DNA of 61,274 nucleotides from an uncultured Acetatifactor sp. (GCA_910578215.1 CAJTPH010000026.1:220-61493), one strand, 5' to 3'. Shown: positions 36,196 through 46,386, counted from the first letter of the stretch. Notes: generated from the letters alone by a model not told the origin. Program-made: numbers and translations.

Positions 36196-37431
36196 CTACA
36201 GTATCGCCAAGGGCGTGGTATATTCGTTTGCGGAGGGTCTTTCCGTGCCTGCGGAGACTGCGGCCTGATAGATCTCTCCGGCCAGGACGTCCTGTCTCAG
36301 CATGGCATAGGCAGTGGGGTCCAGAAGGTCCTCGGCGTCGGCAAGCTTTGACACCAGCGGAATGGAGGATTTTTCCTTTATGGCGGAGAGCAGCGGCTCG
36401 GAGCCCTTGCGGAAGCCCAGTATCCGGGCGTAAGGGACATAGTCCATGGCCCTTCCCATGTCCATATCCGCCTTTGTTATATCCAGTAATATATGCAGGA
36501 GGCATCGGCTGATGCGGTTGTAGGTCATTTCCTTTGTTTTCAATACGTCGCAGAAGCTGTCAAAGTTCGTATATTCCCCCAGGCGGTTCTGGATGCGTGC
36601 CGACAGGTCCGCAGATACGTCAAGGTAATCCTGAAAGCCGTGGTCTCTTTCTAAAAGCAGCTTGTAATGCAGCATCGACGAAAAATTGTTCAGGCGCAGC
36701 AGCCTGTTGCGGGAAAGCCTGTCGGCAAGTATCTGCCCTGCCTCCGCAGGCATATGGTAACAGAGCTGGGACGGGGCGCTTCCCGCGTACAGAGCCTGGC
36801 GCAGGGCAAGGGCAGAGCAGATCTCTTTGTCCGTCTGCCTGTCGTGATAGCCTGCACCCGTGCGTTTCGTGGTGACGGGCTGTATGGTGCATTTCCGCCT
36901 GTGAAGCGCTTTGAGATATTCGATGGCCAAAATGTTGTTGGGGGAGGAGAATACCTGCCAGTGTCCCTCCAAAAACGGGTATAGCTGCATAAGCGCATTG
37001 ACTCTGGCGTTGGGATAGGAGTATCCCTGCTGCATAAAGCGCTTTAAGGCCGCTGAGTACTCCGCAGGCTCGTCCGCCAGAATATTGGCGATTTGAGTCA
37101 GAAGCGTAACGTCGCCGCATTCGCTGCCAAAGCAGAGGTGGGTGACAACGCCCAGCTTGTCCAGCAAAGCGACTGCGCCCGACGCAAAATATTCCGCGCT
37201 GGACGAGGCATACAGCGTGGGAAGCTCCAGCACCAGATCGGCGCCGCAGCGCAGGGCCATTTCCGCGCGGCTGTGTTTGTCCAGAAGCGCAGGCGCGCCG
37301 CGCTGGACGAAATTTCCGCTCATGGCAATGATGGTATAACCTGCACATGTGCGGCGGCGCGCTTCCTCCAATTGATATTTATGGCCATTATGAAAGGGAT
37401 TGTATTCAGCTATGATTCCATTTACCTGCAT
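36196..37431 (-). CDS. tmcAL: tRNA(Met) cytidine acetate ligase (TmcAL/YlbM)
   Basis: 411 residues. It acetylates the wobble cytidine of elongator tRNA-Met using acetate and ATP. The nucleotidyltransferase signature VNGIIAEYNPFHNGHKYQL includes the HxGH-type motif; further family segments are MSGNFVQRGAPALLDKHSRAEMAL and LVLELPTLYASSSAEYFA. The start at 37431 has GGAGG 8 bases upstream on this strand; the open frame extends 15 codons further without support. The enzyme uses acetate, and the divergent pta-ackA genes make acetate; this may be coincidence. Confidence 0.93.
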   Translation of the reverse strand: MQVNGIIAEYNPFHNGHKYQLEEARRRTCAGYTIIAMSGNFVQRGAPALLDKHSRAEMALRCGADLVLELPTLYASSSAEYFASGAVALLDKLGVVTHLCFGSECGDVTLLTQIANILADEPAEYSAALKRFMQQGYSYPNARVNALMQLYPFLEGHWQVFSSPNNILAIEYLKALHRRKCTIQPVTTKRTGAGYHDRQTDKEICSALALRQALYAGSAPSQLCYHMPAEAGQILADRLSRNRLLRLNNFSSMLHYKLLLERDHGFQDYLDVSADLSARIQNRLGEYTNFDSFCDVLKTKEMTYNRISRCLLHILLDITKADMDMGRAMDYVPYARILGFRKGSEPLLSAIKEKSSIPLVSKLADAEDLLDPTAYAMLRQDVLAGEIYQAAVSAGTERPSANEYTTPLAIL

Positions 37432-37844
37432 AGTAACCTCCATGATGCGCAGCATCGTCATAATGTGAAGCCGCATTCGGAATGCGGGACAACGTTAAAA
37501 CGCCAAACAATACTTAAGCATAAAACATGACCGAAACACAAAACGTTTTTAAAGCGTAAAACAATAAAACAGCTAAGGGGATTGAATGCTTCCGGCAGTC
37601 TTCAGCGGGACCGCCGAATATGTATAGGTGCTGTAATAAAGGGGGTTAGTTTTTATTTGTTTCATGCAAAAGAGCCGGCAGGAAATGTGAAAAAAATAAC
37701 ATGCAGTATCTGAAAATGTACAATCTGACAGCGTATTTTCCCTTGTGCATTACCCTTTATTTTAGTATAATATAAAAAATGCAGTTTGTTAAGTAAAAAA
37801 TTGGAAAACTGCAAGCGGGAAAACCGTCGGAAAGGAGAAATGGT
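37432..37844. other. Divergent intergenic region tmcAL / pta
   Basis: 413 bases with no gene. It contains a hairpin CCGCATT-CGG-AATGCGG at 37471-37487, an AT-rich tract with repeated AAAAC words (37495-37575), and the pta promoter at 37743-37771. AAGGAGA precedes the pta ATG. I see no riboswitch. Confidence 0.6.
37743..37771 (+). promoter_or_regulatory. Promoter of pta-ackA
   Basis: TTGTGC (37743-37748), 17 bases, TATAAT (37766-37771), perfect -10. Confidence 0.72.
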
Positions 37845-38846
37845 ATGTCATACATCGATAAGATTAAGGAGAGAGCAAGGCTGGACAAAAAAACGATCTG
37901 CCTGCCGGAATCCAACGACAAGAGAACCCTGTTGGCTGCGGCAAAGATCATGGAAGAGGGTATTGCCGATATTATCATGATAGGCAACGAAGAAAAAATC
38001 ATGGACGGCGCCGGATGGCTGGAAGTGGACCTGTCCGGTATCACCGTTATAAATCCCCAGACTACTCCCAAGCTGGACGAGTATGTGACGCTTCTTTATG
38101 AGACCAGGAAAGCAAAGGGAATGACCGAGGAGAAGGCGAGAGAGATTCTGCTGAACGATCCCCTGACCTTCGGAATCGTCATGGTTAAGGCCAATGACGC
38201 GGACGGCATGGTTGCCGGCGCGTGTCACTCCACGGCGGATACCCTGAGACCTGCGCTTCAGATCCTGAAGACCGCGCCCGGTGTAAAGCTTGTATCGGCA
38301 TTTTTTATTATGGATACCCAGTTTAAGGACCAGGGGGAGGACGGCGCTTTTCTGTTTGCGGACTGCGGTCTGAATCAGGACCCCACGGCGGAGGAGCTTG
38401 CGGCGATTGCCGATTCTTCTTCAAGAAGCTTTAAATCCTTAATCGGCCCCAAGCCCGTGATTGCAATGCTGAGCCATTCCACCAAGGGAAGCGCGAAGCA
38501 TGAGCTGGTGGACAAGGTGGTGGAGGCAACCAAAATCGCGCAGGAGCAGTATCCTCATCTGACAATAGACGGAGAGCTGCAGCTGGATGCGGCGCTGGTT
38601 CCCGGCGTGGCAAAGTCCAAGGCGCCCGGCAGCCCCGTAGGCGGCAAGGCAAACGTACTTATTTTCCCCAATCTTGACGCCGGAAACATCGGCTATAAGC
38701 TGGTGCAGAGACTTGGCGGCGCGGAGGCCTACGGTCCCATGCTGCAGGGAATCGCGAAGCCTGTAAACGATCTGTCGAGAGGCTGCTCCTGGCAGGATAT
38801 CGTGGGCGTAGTGGCGCTGACTGCCGTTCAGGCACAGCTTGTATAA
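37845..38846 (+). CDS. pta: Phosphate acetyltransferase
   Basis: Converts acetyl-CoA and phosphate to acetyl phosphate, the first half of ATP-yielding acetate formation. 333 residues, the short form without the N-terminal regulatory domains of E. coli Pta. Conserved segments are KTICLPESNDKRTL, VAGACHSTADTLRPALQI, MLSHSTKGSAKH, DGELQLDAALVP and KANVLIFPNLDAGNIGYKLVQR. ackA follows 75 bases later. Confidence 0.97.
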   Translation: MSYIDKIKERARLDKKTICLPESNDKRTLLAAAKIMEEGIADIIMIGNEEKIMDGAGWLEVDLSGITVINPQTTPKLDEYVTLLYETRKAKGMTEEKAREILLNDPLTFGIVMVKANDADGMVAGACHSTADTLRPALQILKTAPGVKLVSAFFIMDTQFKDQGEDGAFLFADCGLNQDPTAEELAAIADSSSRSFKSLIGPKPVIAMLSHSTKGSAKHELVDKVVEATKIAQEQYPHLTIDGELQLDAALVPGVAKSKAPGSPVGGKANVLIFPNLDAGNIGYKLVQRLGGAEAYGPMLQGIAKPVNDLSRGCSWQDIVGVVALTAVQAQLV

Positions 38847-38921
38847 CCGGTTCAGTCAGTCAATGTAAATTGCGGAAAATCGCAGCCATTCGATAATCAA
38901 CAAGAAAGGACATAGAGAACA

Positions 38922-40115
38922 ATGAAAGTATTAGTTATCAACTGCGGGAGCTCGTCCCTGAAGTTTCAGCTTATCGACTCCGAATCCGAGCAGTGCCTTG
39001 CAAAAGGTCTGTGCGAGAGAATCGGTATTGAGGGCAGCATGATCACCTATTCCCCCGAGGGCGGAGAGAAAGAAAAGACGGTTACCCCCATGCCCGACCA
39101 CACCGAGGCGATCCGCCTCGTGCTGGACGCGCTGATGAATCCTAAGACCGGCGTTGTAAAGAGCCTGGATGAGATCGGCGCCGTTGGCCACCGCCTGGTA
39201 CATGGCGGGGAGAAATTTGCGGGCTCAGTGCTCATCACCGACGAGGTGATTGCGGCGGTTGAGGAGTGCAACGATCTTGCGCCCCTGCATAACCCTGCAA
39301 ACTTAATCGGTATCAACGCCTGCAAGAAGCTGATGCCTGCGACACCCATGGCGGGCGTGTTCGACACTGCGTTTCATCAGACCATGCCCGAGGAGGCGTA
39401 TATGTACGGGCTGCCTTATGAGTATTACCAGAAGTACAAGATCAGGAGATACGGCTTTCACGGCACCAGCCATTCCTATGTATCCAAGAGAGCGGCGGAG
39501 GTACTTGGCAGGAAATACGAGGATCTGAAAATCATCGTCTGCCATTTGGGCAACGGAGCCAGCATTTCCGCGGTAAAGAACGGCAGGTGCGTGGATACGT
39601 CCATGGGGCTGACTCCTCTTGAGGGACTGATCATGGGTACGCGTTCAGGCGACATTGACCCCGCGATCATGGAGTTTATCGCCCACAAGGAGGGCAAGAG
39701 CATCGATGAGATCATGTCCATACTCAACAAGAAATCCGGCGTGCTGGGTCTTTCCGATAATCTTTCCTCCGATTTCCGTGATTTGGAGGACGGCTATAAC
39801 AATGGCGACGCAAACGCGATCCGCACCATGAAGACCTATTGCTATCATGTGGCAAAATACATAGGTGCCTATGTTGCGGCAATGAACGGAGTGGATGTCA
39901 TCTGCTTTACCGCGGGCGTGGGAGAGAACGCCGCTCTGGTGAGAACCATGGTCTGCGGATATCTGGGATATCTGGGCGTGAAGCTTGACGAGGACGCAAA
40001 CAGCAGGCGCGGTGAGGACATTGCGATCACGACTCCTGACAGCGGCACTGTCGTTATGGTGATTCCCACCAACGAGGAGCTTGCCATTGCCAGAGAAACG
40101 GTGCGTCTGGTGTAA
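38922..40115 (+). CDS. ackA: Acetate kinase
   Basis: Transfers the phosphate of acetyl phosphate to ADP. 397 residues, full length. Signatures are VINCGSSSLKFQL, VGHRLVHGGEKF, FDTAFHQTMP, YGFHGTSHSYV, HLGNGASISA and FTAGVGENAALVR. ATG 38922 is preceded by AAAGGACATAGAGAAC. With pta it gives substrate-level ATP during fermentation. Confidence 0.98.
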   Translation: MKVLVINCGSSSLKFQLIDSESEQCLAKGLCERIGIEGSMITYSPEGGEKEKTVTPMPDHTEAIRLVLDALMNPKTGVVKSLDEIGAVGHRLVHGGEKFAGSVLITDEVIAAVEECNDLAPLHNPANLIGINACKKLMPATPMAGVFDTAFHQTMPEEAYMYGLPYEYYQKYKIRRYGFHGTSHSYVSKRAAEVLGRKYEDLKIIVCHLGNGASISAVKNGRCVDTSMGLTPLEGLIMGTRSGDIDPAIMEFIAHKEGKSIDEIMSILNKKSGVLGLSDNLSSDFRDLEDGYNNGDANAIRTMKTYCYHVAKYIGAYVAAMNGVDVICFTAGVGENAALVRTMVCGYLGYLGVKLDEDANSRRGEDIAITTPDSGTVVMVIPTNEELAIARETVRLV

Positions 40116-40152
40116 AATAAAACATTTATAAGTAATTTTCGTGTTTTTTGCG

Positions 40153-40184
40153 GGGGCAGACCGGTTTTGGTCTGCCCCGTTTTG
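40153..40184 (+). terminator. Intrinsic terminator after ackA
   Basis: A perfect 10-bp stem GGGGCAGACC / GGTCTGCCCC with a 6-base loop is followed by GTTTTG. Strong stem, short T-run. Confidence 0.85.
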
Positions 40185-40508
40185 CACCGTGCACCTGACG
40201 GCGCACGATTTCAGCAAGCTTTTTTATCTGGCGGCTCCCTTCCCATTCTCGAATTGTAGAGATTATACTTCAATTGAACGAATCCTTCGATTTCATTTTG
40301 AGTTTCAATCAATTCTGTTTAAAAGCATGCAAATTTGATACATCAGTATGCGAGAATAACAGACAACATAGATAAGGCTTAAATGACGGTCTTTCAAATG
40401 CAGGCACGGATTGGGCGCTGCACGCGGAGACGGAGCAGATATGTAAGCGGGAACAGGGTCTGATGCATTTTGTAAGCGCAGCAGCCCGTGAGCGGAGGAG
40501 AAAGGCAA
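40185..40508. other. Intergenic region without recognised content
   Basis: 324 bases between the ackA terminator and the C39-like peptidase. An AT-rich stretch at 40240-40380 could hold a promoter, but I see no confident -35/-10 pair. The open frames in it are short and lack ribosome binding sites. Confidence 0.5.
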
Positions 40509-41645
40509 ATGAGGCACGAAAGAGAACGCGCTGAGGCGCGGCAGTCAGCAGAGCGGCACTTAAAACTGAAGCAAAGGCGAAACGGGAAGGTTTTGCTTAT
40601 ATATATTGCATCGACGGGGATTTTGATTGGCGCTAACCTGATATCAATTCTGAAAATGCAGGGTGATGTGGGGAAGCTGCGGGAACAGATCAACAGGATA
40701 AACAGCTCCCTGGTATTGCTGCAGGAGGATTTTACGGCGCCGGCGGAGGATCAAAAGGGAAGCGGAAACAACATAAATGGAGGAAACGGCACTGTCCAGA
40801 CAGGTACTCAGAGCAGCTCCCGGATACCGAAGGCTTCGGGCGGGCAGGTACTCTGCGAAGGCAGCTATGGGGCAGAGTGGGGCCTGGATAAGGTGGACAA
40901 GCCCAAGGTGCGCAGCCGTGAGGAGGTAATTCTCCGGCTGAATGAGCTCGGAAAGAAAAACGAGCTTATTGATAAGATTTACAGAAACAATTATCAGTAT
41001 CCGGATAAGATGCTGGAGGCTCTGGCCAATAATCCGGAGATGGCTGATTTTGTAAACGGCTATACGGGCTATAAGACCAAAGCCTCAGGGGTATTTTCCG
41101 AGGATGAGCTCTCCCTGGATTTTCCGCTGTTTCTGCAGTGGGACCCAAGGTGGGGGTATGTGAGCTACGGAGACGGAAGCTGTATCGGCCTTGCGGGCTG
41201 CGGCCCCACATGCCTGTCCATGGCGCTGTATTATCTGACAGGGGATGAGGAAATCACGCCGGATGCCGTAGCAGCCTACAGTATGGATAAAGGATATTGG
41301 GTGTCGGGGGCGGGAACCGCATGGGGACTGCTCACAGACCTGCCTTCAAAATACGGAGTGCGGGTGAGCGAGCCGGCGCGGTCGGAGCAGGCGATTCAAT
41401 ATGCCCTGGATCAGGGAAAGATCGTCATATGTTCTATGGGACCGGGAGATTTTACCGCAGCAGGGCATTTTATCGTGATCTACGGCTATGACAAGGACGG
41501 CTATATGATAAACGATCCCAACTGTGTCGCCCGGAGCATGAAACGCTGGACCTATGAGGACATTGCCGCCCAGATCAAGCATATCTGGGTCCTGGGAGGA
41601 GAGTCGGGCGCCGACGGAAATACCAGCTATGTGGAGGTCAGATAA
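40509..41645 (+). CDS. Membrane-anchored C39-like cysteine peptidase
   Basis: 378 residues. A basic cytoplasmic tail is followed by one transmembrane helix at about 28-50, a coiled segment and a low-complexity Gly/Asn/Gln linker (about 80-110). The papain-like domain of the Peptidase_C39_2 type covers about 200-360. Oxyanion Gln is in LFLQWDPRWGY, the nucleophile Cys231 in LAGCGPTCLSMAL, the His in AGHFIVIYGYD and the following Asn/Asp in YMINDPN. Anchored outside the cell, it probably trims cell-wall or secreted peptides. ATG 40509 follows GGAGGAGAAAGG; GTG 40488 is also open. Confidence 0.88.
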   Translation: MRHERERAEARQSAERHLKLKQRRNGKVLLIYIASTGILIGANLISILKMQGDVGKLREQINRINSSLVLLQEDFTAPAEDQKGSGNNINGGNGTVQTGTQSSSRIPKASGGQVLCEGSYGAEWGLDKVDKPKVRSREEVILRLNELGKKNELIDKIYRNNYQYPDKMLEALANNPEMADFVNGYTGYKTKASGVFSEDELSLDFPLFLQWDPRWGYVSYGDGSCIGLAGCGPTCLSMALYYLTGDEEITPDAVAAYSMDKGYWVSGAGTAWGLLTDLPSKYGVRVSEPARSEQAIQYALDQGKIVICSMGPGDFTAAGHFIVIYGYDKDGYMINDPNCVARSMKRWTYEDIAAQIKHIWVLGGESGADGNTSYVEVR

Positions 41646-41670
41646 GTAAGGCTTGAATGTAAAGGGGCAC

Positions 41671-42513
41671 TTACCCATGCTCCCGGTATTGTGCGGGCGT
41701 CATTCCTTCCATTCTCTTAAAAGCGTTGCAGAATACGCTTTCACAGGAAAAGCCGGTGGAAAAGCAGATATCCTTCACCGGCTTTTCCGAATTTTTCAGG
41801 AGATAGCGCGCCATGTTCATCCGGGTATTCAAGAGGTATTCATGGGGGGTAAATCCGGTCTGTCTCTTAAAAATCCGGATAAAGTGGTAGTCGCTTAAGC
41901 CTACCATAGAAGCCAGCTGGCTGACGGGGAGATTTTCCGCAAAATGCTCGCTGATATAGGCGGAGATTTTTTCTGCAATTCCGGTGTGGGCGTCGGTTTT
42001 TCCGTCAGAGGGGGCATAGAGCAGAATCGAGGTCAGGATGTCTGTCAGATATTTTGACAGCAGCGGTTCCCGTACCAGATCTGCGGAGTCAAAAATATTG
42101 TAGATGGAGGTAAGCCTGCTGACGACCGGCTGGGGGTCGGGGAGAGAGAACACATTGCCTACACGACTGACAATGCTTCTGTACCAATGCCTTGCCGTAA
42201 TGCCGTCGAAATGGCACCACAGGCAGTCCCATCCGCTATCGGTGGAGTAGGCATGACGTCCATAACAGTCCAGGAGGATCAACTGCCCCTTTCCCGCTTC
42301 CTGAACATGCCCTTCCGTCTCCAGGCGCAGTGTCCCTTTCCGGATATACATCAACAGAAAGCTGTCAAAGGATTCCCGGGTAAGCCGATATCCGGGCAAA
42401 TAGGTAAAATGACCGCACTGCAGCGGGTAGAGGAACATCTCCAGGGCGTTTTTGCTGGGGGAATAGACATAATATCTGGAATCTGATGCGACAAATTCTT
42501 CCTGCGGGTGCAT
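41671..42513 (-). CDS. AraC-family transcriptional regulator
   Basis: 280 residues. An N-terminal cupin-like sugar-sensing domain (about 15-150) is followed by a C-terminal double helix-turn-helix (about 180-278), with the second HTH ending in DICFSTGFSCESVFCNAFKRMEGMTPAQYR. AGGAGG lies upstream of the start at 42513. It is divergent from the DUF5107/TPR gene, the usual position for a regulator of that neighbour, presumably in carbohydrate use. Confidence 0.92.
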   Translation of the reverse strand: MHPQEEFVASDSRYYVYSPSKNALEMFLYPLQCGHFTYLPGYRLTRESFDSFLLMYIRKGTLRLETEGHVQEAGKGQLILLDCYGRHAYSTDSGWDCLWCHFDGITARHWYRSIVSRVGNVFSLPDPQPVVSRLTSIYNIFDSADLVREPLLSKYLTDILTSILLYAPSDGKTDAHTGIAEKISAYISEHFAENLPVSQLASMVGLSDYHFIRIFKRQTGFTPHEYLLNTRMNMARYLLKNSEKPVKDICFSTGFSCESVFCNAFKRMEGMTPAQYREHG

Positions 42514-42793
42514 GACTGTTAAATTCCTCCTATTTTCCGTTTTGCTGAAAAAATATCCTTACTTCATGATCCGGTAATAATCTGTCCTATGTGTGACAAA
42601 TCGAGGTTTTTCTGGGAACAAGCTGCTGCGAACAGAGATTTTGCGGCTCCCATTGTTTATTTTAGCATGAGGAATCAGGCGACACAAGAGCAAAAAAAAT
42701 CAATAGGAGAACAATTTATCCTAATGAAAAGTTTTTTTATTCGCAGTAAAATAGACATAACCTGAAAAATTTCATGGATGGAGGAAAGCAAAA
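42514..42793. promoter_or_regulatory. Divergent regulatory region araC-like / DUF5107
   Basis: 280 bases. An inverted pair TAGGA (42704-42708) / TCCTA (42719-42723) lies about 25 bases upstream of a -10-like TAAAAT (42747-42752) that has no proper -35. This is the arrangement expected of an activator-dependent promoter. A GGAGGAAAG ribosome site precedes ATG 42794. The site is a pattern match only. Confidence 0.4.
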
Positions 42794-45700
42794 ATGAGTA
42801 ATACAGCAGTTTGGGCGGAAAAGGTTACAATACCAACTTACGAGATTGGTCAGGCGGAGAAAAATCCTATTTTTCTGGATAAGCGTGTCTATCAGGGAAG
42901 TACAGGAAAGGTATATCCTTATCCCACCATTGAGAAGATCAGTGACGAGAAGGTTGACAAGGAATATGAGGCGGTTTTCCTGGAAAATGAATATCTGAAG
43001 GTGATGGTGCTTCCTGCCTTGGGTGGACGTATCCAGAGAGCCTATGACAAGACTAACGGCTATGATTTTGTATATTATAATCATGTGATTAAGCCGGCTT
43101 TGGTGGGGCTTACCGGTCCGTGGATTTCCGGCGGCATCGAGTTCAACTGGCCCCAGCACCACAGGCCTACTACATACCTGCCGGTGGATTACGTGCTGGA
43201 CGAAGGGAAGGACGGAAGCGTATCGGTGCTTTTGCATGATGTGGACCAGATGTACGGCACCAAGGGGATTACAAAGATCAGCCTGTATCCGGGGAAAGCC
43301 TATATTGAGATCACCGGGCAGCTCTACAACCGGACGGCCATGCCTCAGACTTTTCTGTGGTGGGCGAATCCGGCAGTGCCGGTGAACGACGACACCCAGT
43401 CTGTTTTTCCGCCGGACGTTCATGCAGTGATGGATCACGGAAAGAGGGATGTGTCCCGGTTCCCCATCGCCACAGGTGTCTATTACAAAAAGGATTACAG
43501 TGAGGGTGTTGATATATCCCGTTATAAGAATATTCCCGTCCCTACCTCCTATATGGCGGAAAAGTCAAAGTATGACTTTGTGGGCGGTTATGATTACGGC
43601 GTGGGGGCGGGCATCCTGCATGTGGCGGATCATCATGTCTCTCCGGGCAAGAAGCAGTGGACCTGGGGCTGCGGAGATTTCGGGAAAGCCTGGGACAGGA
43701 ATCTGACGGATGAGGATGGTCCCTATGTGGAGCTGATGACGGGAGTGTTTACCGATAATCAGCCGGACTTTACATGGTTGAAGCCCTTTGAAGAAAAGGT
43801 GTTCCGTCAGTATTTCATGCCTTATAAGGGTGTGGGACAGGTGAAGAACGCTACAACGGAGGCGGCGATTACGCTGTCTTATGACGGAAACACGGCGGAG
43901 GTGAAGGTATACGCCACAAGTCTGAGGGAAGGGGCGGTGGTGAAGCTGTGGGCAGGGGGACAGCCGGTTTTGGCGGAGACAGTGTCCATCAGTCCCACAG
44001 CCGTGTATGAAACCAAGGTGCCATGTACCGGGGTAAGGGAGGAAGAACTGCGTTTGGCCGTTTACAGTGCGGAGGGGGATTGTCTGGTGGAATACTGCCC
44101 GGAAGCGCCGGGAATTCCCAGAATGCCGGAACCTGCCAAGGCGGCAAAGGAACCTGAAGATATACGGACCTGCGAGGAACTGTATCTGACAGGGCAGCAT
44201 ATCGAGCAGTACCGCCATGCCACATACCTGCCGGACCCGTATTATCTGGAAGGACTGAAAAGGGATTCAGGGGATATCCGAATCAACAATGCCTATGGCC
44301 TGCTGCTTATGCGCAGGGGCAGATTTGAGCAGGCGCAGCAGTATCTGGAAAAAGCTCTGGAGCGCCTTACAGAGAGGAACCCGAACCCTTATCACAGCGA
44401 GACCTTTTACCTGTTGGGGCTGTGTCTGCTTTATCAGGGCAAGGAGGATGAGAGTTATGACGCTTTTTACAAGGCGACCTGGAGCAGTGAGCAGCAGGAG
44501 AAGGGATTCTACTATCTTGCGGTCATTGATGCGCGGCATGGTCGTATGGAGCGCGCCCTGGGGCATATTGAGCGTGCTTTGGTGAAAAATTCCCACAATG
44601 TCAAGGCAAGGGGACTGAAAGCCTGCCTGCTGCGAAGGACGGGGAGGACAGAGGAAGCTCTGGCGCAGGTTCTGGATAACCTGAAGCTTGATCCTTTTGA
44701 CTTTGTTTCCGGTAACGAGCGGATCTGCCTGGAGGGCGACGAAAATGGGGAGAAACGGCAGGCGTTAAATGGTCTGATGCGGGATTTCGCGGAGAATTAT
44801 CTGATGGCGGCAAGAGATTACGCGGAGTGGGGGATTTATGAGGAAGCAATCGCCCTGCTGGACAGCTGTACGAAAAAGTGGCCCATGCTCTTTTATTATA
44901 AGGCTTATTATTTGTACCTAAAGGGAAAAGCGGAGGTGGGGAAGGACGGCTCTCAGGCAGGGGCAGCGAAAATAAACGGTATACTGAACGAGGCGGAGAG
45001 CTGCACACCTGACTATTGTTTCCCCAACAAGCTGGAGGATATCGCCGTGCTGCGTTTTGCCATCGAGGAGGGACGCCATGCAAAAGCGCCTTATTACCTG
45101 GGAAACCTGTATTACGACAAGCAGCAGTGGCAGGAGTCGGTAAGGCTTTGGGAACTGTCTGCCCGGACGGATGACAATTTTCCTACGGTACACCGCAATT
45201 TGGCATTGGTCTATTACAATAAATGCAAGGAACCGGAGCGGGCAGAGCGGGAGATGGAGAAAGCGTTTGCCCTGGCTCCCTCCGATGTGCGCATCTTCTT
45301 GGAAAGGGATCAGCTCCATAAAAAATTGGGATGGAGCTTCGAGGAGCGCCTGGCAGACTATGAAGCCCATCCGGATCTTCTGAAAGGAAGGGATGACCTG
45401 TATATAGAGTACATTACGATGGTAAACCTGACAGGTGACCATGCAAAAGCCTATGACTGTATCATGGGTCATAAATTCCATCCATGGGAGGGCGGGGAAG
45501 GAAAGATTACGACCCAGTATACACTGGCGCTCCTTGCCATGGCTCAGAAGGCGTTAGAGGAAAGGAATTATAAAAAGGCGGAGGAACGGCTGCTGAAGGC
45601 ATTTTTCTATCCTGAGAACCTGGGAGAAGGGAAGCTGGAAGGGACAAAAGATAACCATCTGTACTACCATCTGGGGCTTGCGCTGGAAGGTCAGGGAAGA

Positions 45701-46141
45701 AAAGAGGAGGCATGGGAATGTTTTGAGAAGGCAACGCTGGGGACGGATGAGCCCGCCGGGGCAATGTATTATAATGACCAGCCCGCCGACATGATCCTTT
45801 ATCAGGGATTATCTTACCTGAAGCTGGGCAGGGTGCGAGAGGCCAGAGCCAGATTCTACCGCCTCATAGATTACGGCGAGCGGCATCTGGAGGATCAGGT
45901 GAAGATCCAGTACTTTGCGGTTTCTCTGCCGGAGTTCCTGATTTTTGACGAGGATTACACCTTAAGGAATCGCGCTCACTGCTATTATCTGATGGCTCTT
46001 GGCAGCATGGGTATGGGAGAGACGGAGAAAGCCGCAGGTTACCTGGAGGAGGCCGTAAAAGTGGAGCCTTCCCATATGATGTGCAGAGTGTATCAAAGTC
46101 TGTTGGCCGGCTGCGTTGATAAGGGATATCCATCAATATAA
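42794..46141 (+). CDS. DUF5107 domain protein with TPR repeats
   Basis: 1115 residues, no signal peptide. Residues 1-440 form a beta-sandwich similar to galactose-mutarotase-type carbohydrate-binding folds (DUF5107), with conserved segments GGRIQRAYDKTNGYDFVYYN, GGIEFNWPQHHRPTT and WWANPAVPV. From about 455 to the end it is a long run of TPR-type helical hairpins (for example AYGLLLMRRGRFEQAQQYLE and FPTVHRNLALVYYNKC). Such proteins are found in carbohydrate-use loci beside AraC regulators, as here; the exact reaction is unproven. No transporter or glycosidase is adjacent. The likely terminator is the hairpin in the T-box relic at 46339. Confidence 0.88.
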   Translation: MSNTAVWAEKVTIPTYEIGQAEKNPIFLDKRVYQGSTGKVYPYPTIEKISDEKVDKEYEAVFLENEYLKVMVLPALGGRIQRAYDKTNGYDFVYYNHVIKPALVGLTGPWISGGIEFNWPQHHRPTTYLPVDYVLDEGKDGSVSVLLHDVDQMYGTKGITKISLYPGKAYIEITGQLYNRTAMPQTFLWWANPAVPVNDDTQSVFPPDVHAVMDHGKRDVSRFPIATGVYYKKDYSEGVDISRYKNIPVPTSYMAEKSKYDFVGGYDYGVGAGILHVADHHVSPGKKQWTWGCGDFGKAWDRNLTDEDGPYVELMTGVFTDNQPDFTWLKPFEEKVFRQYFMPYKGVGQVKNATTEAAITLSYDGNTAEVKVYATSLREGAVVKLWAGGQPVLAETVSISPTAVYETKVPCTGVREEELRLAVYSAEGDCLVEYCPEAPGIPRMPEPAKAAKEPEDIRTCEELYLTGQHIEQYRHATYLPDPYYLEGLKRDSGDIRINNAYGLLLMRRGRFEQAQQYLEKALERLTERNPNPYHSETFYLLGLCLLYQGKEDESYDAFYKATWSSEQQEKGFYYLAVIDARHGRMERALGHIERALVKNSHNVKARGLKACLLRRTGRTEEALAQVLDNLKLDPFDFVSGNERICLEGDENGEKRQALNGLMRDFAENYLMAARDYAEWGIYEEAIALLDSCTKKWPMLFYYKAYYLYLKGKAEVGKDGSQAGAAKINGILNEAESCTPDYCFPNKLEDIAVLRFAIEEGRHAKAPYYLGNLYYDKQQWQESVRLWELSARTDDNFPTVHRNLALVYYNKCKEPERAEREMEKAFALAPSDVRIFLERDQLHKKLGWSFEERLADYEAHPDLLKGRDDLYIEYITMVNLTGDHAKAYDCIMGHKFHPWEGGEGKITTQYTLALLAMAQKALEERNYKKAEERLLKAFFYPENLGEGKLEGTKDNHLYYHLGLALEGQGRKEEAWECFEKATLGTDEPAGAMYYNDQPADMILYQGLSYLKLGRVREARARFYRLIDYGERHLEDQVKIQYFAVSLPEFLIFDEDYTLRNRAHCYYLMALGSMGMGETEKAAGYLEEAVKVEPSHMMCRVYQSLLAGCVDKGYPSI

Positions 46142-46149
46142 TCTTCTAT

Positions 46150-46386
46150 AACGAGACCAGGTTTTTTGTATGCTGCCACGCAAGGAACGAGTTAGACGCC
46201 ATGGATATAATAGTACACATAGCGCTTCAAAAAGAATGCGCATCCGGCGTACATAGTGTCCTGAAAGATGGCATTTGGGATTAAGTGAAGCAAGGTGGCG
46301 CCGCGGGGAAAAACCATAATATATGATGTTATGTCCGTCCCTGACAGAGAGCAATTTCTGTCAGGGGCGTTTTTTTGCGTTTCGGC
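46150..46386 (+). pseudogene. Decayed Trp T-box leader (3' part only)
   Basis: Bases 46150-46386 match the intact trpB leader at 49070-49306 at a constant offset of 2,920 bases and without gaps. The block from about 46197 to 46256 is essentially identical; I counted about eleven mismatches over the best 190 bases. It includes the T-box GGTGGCGCCGCGG (one change, A to G, in the consensus) and the terminator. The 5' half with Stem I and the UGG specifier is missing; the DUF5107 stop lies 9 bases to the left. It cannot read tRNA-Trp by the normal mechanism. Confidence 0.88.
46339..46376 (+). terminator. Terminator hairpin of the T-box relic
   Basis: A perfect stem CCCTGACAGA / TCTGTCAGGG, then GCG and seven T. 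Lacking a functional antiterminator switch, it should act as a constitutive terminator for the DUF5107 gene. Confidence 0.85.

Noticed and set aside
37432..37742. Structured RNA or riboswitch before pta
   Set aside because: It lies upstream of the promoter at 37743, so it is not in the pta transcript; only a small hairpin and AT-rich DNA are visible.
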